DNA of 64,000 nt from an uncultured Draconibacterium sp. (GTDB lineage: Bacteria > Bacteroidota > Bacteroidia > Bacteroidales > Prolixibacteraceae). Position numbers and translations under genes: made by a program. Below, one piece after another: positions 15,001-21,000 of this stretch. A model generated the notes under the pieces. That model did not search any database, was not told the DNA's origin, and saw only the letters and a program-made list of their open reading frames with translations. The stretch's first letter is position 1. Every line of letters begins with the position of its first letter. The stretch is taken from NCBI RefSeq assembly GCF_963675585.1, contig NZ_OY776413.1, positions 543,501-607,500 on the forward strand, read 5' to 3'.

Positions 15001-18000
15001 TAACGCTAACGCTTGTTCTTGACAAAGCGGTTGCTGAAGCATTCACGGTAGACGTAAATACTTCTGATGGTACGGCTGATGCCGCGGATTACACTGACAT
15101 TGTAGATGAAACAGTTCATTTTGCTGGTACTGCACAAGATTCTCAGACTGTAACTTTCACTCCGGTTAATGATGACATTCTCGAATACGATGAAACTGTA
15201 TTAGTTGCCTTATCTAACTTATCCACTGCTTTGGCTGTCGATATTTCCGATAATGCAATAATTACAATTACAAATGATGATTCAGCAGAATTGACAATCA
15301 ATGATCAGTCCGCAACCGAAGGCGAAAATGTGAGTTTCACTTTAGAATTGACCAACGATGTACAGGAAGATGTTGTAGTTGATGTAACATTTGCAAATGG
15401 AACTACCGAAACCGGTGATTTTACAAACACAACTCAGTCTGTTACATTTGCCGGAGGAACAAAAGGAACCAAAACCATTAACGTTCCAACAAATGCGGAT
15501 ACCTTCCTTGAAACAGATGAAACTTTCACTGCAAGTATTAATGTAACATCCGGAAATTCGGCCATCGATGATTCGGATACCGGTATCGGAACAATTATCG
15601 ATAACGACAGTGCGAATGTTACCATTACAGATGCAGCAGTGGATGAAGGATCAAATCTGATCTTCTACCTGACTTTATCAAACAATGTGGAAGGTGATGT
15701 TTCAATCGATGTATCATTCGAAAATACAACAACATCGGATAACGACTTTGATGCAACAACACAAACAATAACGTTTGCAGGTGGTGCCGCGGGAACTAAA
15801 ACAGTAACAGTTCCAACCTCTGACGATAACACGGTGGAACCCGATGAAACGTTATTAGCTCGTCTGGCACTCGTTTCCGGAAATATCGAAATAAATACAG
15901 CTGATACTGCTATTGGTACTATTCGTAACGAAGATGTTTCGGAAGTAAGCATCGTGGCAACTACGCAGGCCGGTGAGCCTTCTTCGGATGGATTGTTTAC
16001 ACTGACGCTTTCGAATCCGGTGAGCACAGCTACACTGGTGACTTTTGCCATCTCGGGTACTGCCACCGAAGGAACTGACTTTGCTACAATCGGTACAACT
16101 GTGACCATTCCGGCGGACAGCACAAGTGCTACACTGGATGTAACTGTAATTGATGATAACATTGTTGAAACAGGTGGCGAGACTGTTCTGGCTGCCCTGC
16201 TTTCTACAAATACTGCAGTGACTGTTGCAACAGCGGATTCGGCTACAATTACAATTGCCGATGAAGATGTTTCGGAAGTTAGTATCGTGGCAACTACGCA
16301 GGCCGGTGAACCTTCTTCGGACGGATTGTTTACACTGACGCTTTCCAATCCGGTGAGCACAGCAACTCAGGTGACTTTTGCCATCTCGGGTACTGCCACC
16401 GAAGGAACTGACTTTGCTACAATCGGAACTACGGTTACCATTCCTGCAGACAGCACAAGTGCAACGCTGGATGTAACAGTAATTGATGATAACATCGTTG
16501 AAACTGGTGGTGAAACTGTTCTGGCTGCTCTGCTTTCTACTAATACTGCAGTGACTGTTGCTTCTGCTGATTCGGCTACAATTACAATTGCCGATGAAGA
16601 TGTTTCGGAAGTAAGTATCGTGGCAACAACGCAGGCCGGTGAACCTTCTTCGGATGGATTGTTTACACTTTCGCTTTCGAATCCGGTGAGCACGGCTACA
16701 CAGGTGACTTTTGCCATCTCGGGAACTGCCACCGAAGGAACTGACTTTGCTACAATCGGTACAACTGTGACCATTCCGGCGGACAGCACAAGTGCTACAC
16801 TGGATGTAACTGTAATTGATGATAACATCGTTGAAACAGGTGGCGAGACTGTTCTGGCGGCCCTGCTTTCTACAAATACTGCAGTGACTGTTGCTTCTGC
16901 TGATTCGGCTACAATTACAATTGCCGATGAAGATGTTTCGGAAGTAAGTATCGCTGCAACTACGCAGGCCGGTGAGCCTTCTTCGGATGGTTTGTTTACA
17001 CTTTCGCTTTCGAATCCGGTGAGCACGGCTACACAGGTGACTTTTGCCATCTCGGGTACTGCAACCGAAGGAACTGACTTTGCTACAATCGGTACAACAG
17101 TGACTATTCCTGCGGACAGCACAAGTGCTACCCTGGATGTGACTGTAATTGATGACAACATCGTTGAAACTGGTGGTGAGACTGTTCTGGCTGCCCTGCT
17201 TTCTACAAATACTGCAGTGACTGTTTCTTCTGCTGATTCGGCTACCATTACAATTACTGATGAAGATGTTTCGGAAGTAAGTATCGTTGCAACGACTCAG
17301 GCCGGTGAACCTTCTTCGGATGGATTGTTAACACTGACACTTTCGAATCCTGTGAGTATTGCTACCCAGGTGACGTTTGCCATCTCAGGTACTGCCACCG
17401 AAGGAACTGACTTTGCTACAATCGGAACTACGGTTACCATTCCTGCGGACAGCACAAGTGCAACCCTGGATGTAACAGTAATTGATGACAACATTGTTGA
17501 AACCGGTGGCGAGACTGTTCTGGCTGCCCTACTTTCTACTAATACTGCAGTGACTGTTGCTTCTGCTGATTCGGCTACCATTACAATTGCCGATGAAGAT
17601 GTTTCGGAAGTAAGTATCGCTGCTACTACGCAGGCTGGTGAGCCTTCTTCGGATGGATTGTTTACACTGACGCTTTCGAATCCGGTGAGCACCGCTACAC
17701 AGGTAACTTTTGCCATCTCGGGTACTGCAACCGAAGGAACTGACTTTGCTACAATCGGAACTACGGTTACCATTCCTGCAGACAGCACAAGTGCAACCCT
17801 GGATGTGACTGTAATTGATGACAACATCGTTGAAACAGGTGGTGAGACTGTTCTGGCTGCCCTACTTTCTACTAATACTGCAGTGACTGTTGCTTCTGCT
17901 GATTCGGCTACCATTACAATTGCCGATGAAGATGTTTCGGAAGTAAGTATCGCTGCAACAACACAGGCCGGTGAACCGGGTGATAACGGATTGTTTACAC

Positions 18001-21000
18001 TGACACTTTCGAATCCGGTGAGCACAGCAACTCAGGTGACTTTTGCCATCTCGGGTACTGCAACCGAAGGAACTGACTTTGCTACAATCGGTACAACAGT
18101 GACTATTCCTGCGGACAGCACAAGTGCTACCCTGGATGTGACTGTAATTGATGACAACATCGTTGAAACTGGTGGTGAGACTGTTCTGGCTGCCCTGCTT
18201 TCTACAAATACTGCAGTGACTGTTTCTTCTGCTGATTCGGCTACCATTACAATTACTGATGAAGATGTTTCGGAAGTAAGTATCGTTGCAACGACTCAGG
18301 CCGGTGAACCTTCTTCGGATGGATTGTTAACACTTTCGCTTTCGAATCCTGTGAGTATTGCTACCCAGGTGACGTTTGCCATCTCAGGTACTGCCACCGA
18401 AGGAACTGACTTTGCTACAATCGGAACTACGGTTACCATTCCTGCGGACAGCACAAGTGCAACCCTGGATGTAACAGTAATTGATGACAACATTGTTGAA
18501 ACCGGTGGCGAGACTGTTCTGGCTGCCCTACTTTCTACTAATACTGCAGTGACTGTTGCTTCTGCTGATTCGGCTACCATTACAATTACTGATGAAGATG
18601 TTTCGGAAGTAAGTATTGCTGCTACTACGCAGGCTGGTGAACCTTCTTCGGATGGATTGTTTACACTGACACTTTCGAATCCGGTGAGCACCGCTACACA
18701 GGTAACTTTTGCCATCACGGGAACTGCTACCGAAGGAACTGACTTTGCTACAATCGGAACTACGGTTACCATTCCTGCGGACAGCACAAGTGCTACCCTG
18801 GATGTGACTGTAATTGATGACAACATCGTTGAAACAGGTGGTGAGACTGTTCTGGCTGCCCTACTTTCTACTAATACTGCAGTGACTGTTGCTTCTGCTG
18901 ATTCGGCTACCATTACAATTGCCGATGAAGATGTTTCGGAAGTAAGTATCGCTGCTACTACGCAGGCTGGTGAGCCTTCTTCGGATGGATTGTTTACACT
19001 GACGCTTTCGAATCCGGTGAGCACCGCTACACAGGTAACTTTTGCCATCTCGGGTACTGCAACCGAAGGAACTGACTTTGCTACAATCGGAACTACGGTT
19101 ACCATTCCTGCAGACAGCACAAGTGCAACCCTGGATGTGACTGTAATTGATGACAACATCGTTGAAACAGGTGGTGAGACTGTTCTGGCTGCCCTACTTT
19201 CTACTAATACTGCAGTGACTGTTGCTTCTGCTGATTCGGCTACCATTACAATTGCCGATGAAGATGTTTCGGAAGTAAGTATCGCTGCAACAACACAGGC
19301 CGGTGAACCGGGTGATAACGGATTGTTTACACTGACACTTTCGAATCCGGTGAGCACAGCAACTCAGGTGACTTTTGCCATCTCGGGTACTGCAACCGAA
19401 GGAACTGACTTTGCTACAATCGGAACTACGGTTACCATTCCTGCAGACAGCACAAGTGCAACCCTGGATGTGACTGTAATTGATGACAACATCGTTGAAA
19501 CAGGTGGTGAGACTGTTCTGGCTGCCCTACTTTCTACTAATACTGCAGTGACTGTTGCTTCTGCTGATTCGGCTACCATTACAATTGCCGATGAAGATGT
19601 TTCGGAAGTAAGTATCGCTGCAACAACACAGGCCGGTGAACCGGGTGATAACGGATTGTTTACACTGACACTTTCGAATCCGGTGAGCACAGCAACTCAG
19701 GTGACTTTTGCCATCTCGGGTACTGCAACCGAAGGAACTGACTTTGCTACAATCGGAACTACGGTTACCATTCCTGCAGACAGCACAAGTGCAACCCTGG
19801 ATGTGACTGTAATTGATGACAACATCGTTGAAACAGGTGGTGAGACTGTTCTGGCTGCCCTACTTTCTACTAATACTGCAGTGACTGTTGCTTCTGCTGA
19901 TTCGGCTACCATTACAATTGCCGATGAAGATGTTTCGGAAGTAAGTATCGCTGCTACTACGCAGGCTGGTGAGCCTTCTTCGGATGGATTGTTTACACTG
20001 ACGCTTTCGAATCCGGTGAGCACCGCTACACAGGTAACTTTTGCCATCTCGGGTACTGCAACCGAAGGAACTGACTTTGCTACAATCGGAACTACGGTTA
20101 CCATTCCTGCAGACAGCACAAGTGCAACCCTGGATGTGACTGTAATTGATGACAACATCGTTGAAACAGGTGGTGAGACTGTTCTGGCTGCCCTACTTTC
20201 TACTAATACTGCAGTGACTGTTGCTTCTGCTGATTCGGCTACCATTACAATTGCCGATGAAGATGTTTCGGAAGTAAGTATCGCTGCAACAACACAGGCC
20301 GGTGAACCGGGTGATAACGGATTGTTTACACTGACACTTTCGAATCCGGTGAGCACAGCAACTCAGGTGACTTTTGCCATCTCGGGTACTGCAACCGAAG
20401 GAACTGACTTTGCTACAATCGGAACTACGGTTACCATTCCTGCAGACAGCACAAGTGCAACCCTGGATGTGACTGTAATTGATGACAACATCGTTGAAAC
20501 TGGTGGTGAGACTGTTCTGGCTGCCCTGCTTTCTACAAATACTGCAGTGACTGTTTCTTCTGCTGATTCGGCTACCATTACAATTACTGATGAAGATGTT
20601 TCGGAAGTAAGTATCGTTGCAACGACTCAGGCCGGTGAACCTTCTTCGGATGGATTGTTAACACTGACACTTTCGAATCCGGTGAGCACAGCTACACAGG
20701 TGACTTTTGCCATCTCGGGAACTGCTACCGAAGGAACTGACTTTGCAACAATCGGTACTACTGTGACTATTCCTGCGGACAGCACAAGTGCTACCCTGGA
20801 TGTGACTGTAATTGATGATAACATCGTGGAATCGGGTGAATCGGTAATTGCAGTATTGGATACAACTGACAATGTAGTTACAATCAGCGAGGCATATTCC
20901 GACACAGTTATCATCACGGACAACGATACTGCTTATTTAGACATTGAAGACCTGACGGTACTTGAAAGTGACAGTTTTGCAACATTCGTTGTAACGCTCA

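Noticed and set aside
15665-20923. Long antisense open frames across the 333-bp array (up to about 350 codons)
   Set aside because: They are copies of the same low-stop reverse frame of the repeat; they repeat with the array, have no starts or ribosome sites of their own, and the plus frame is clearly coding.
15939-20930. Regular direct repeats considered as a CRISPR or non-coding satellite array
   Set aside because: The unit is 333 bp, in frame, without spacers, and encodes Calx-beta modules.
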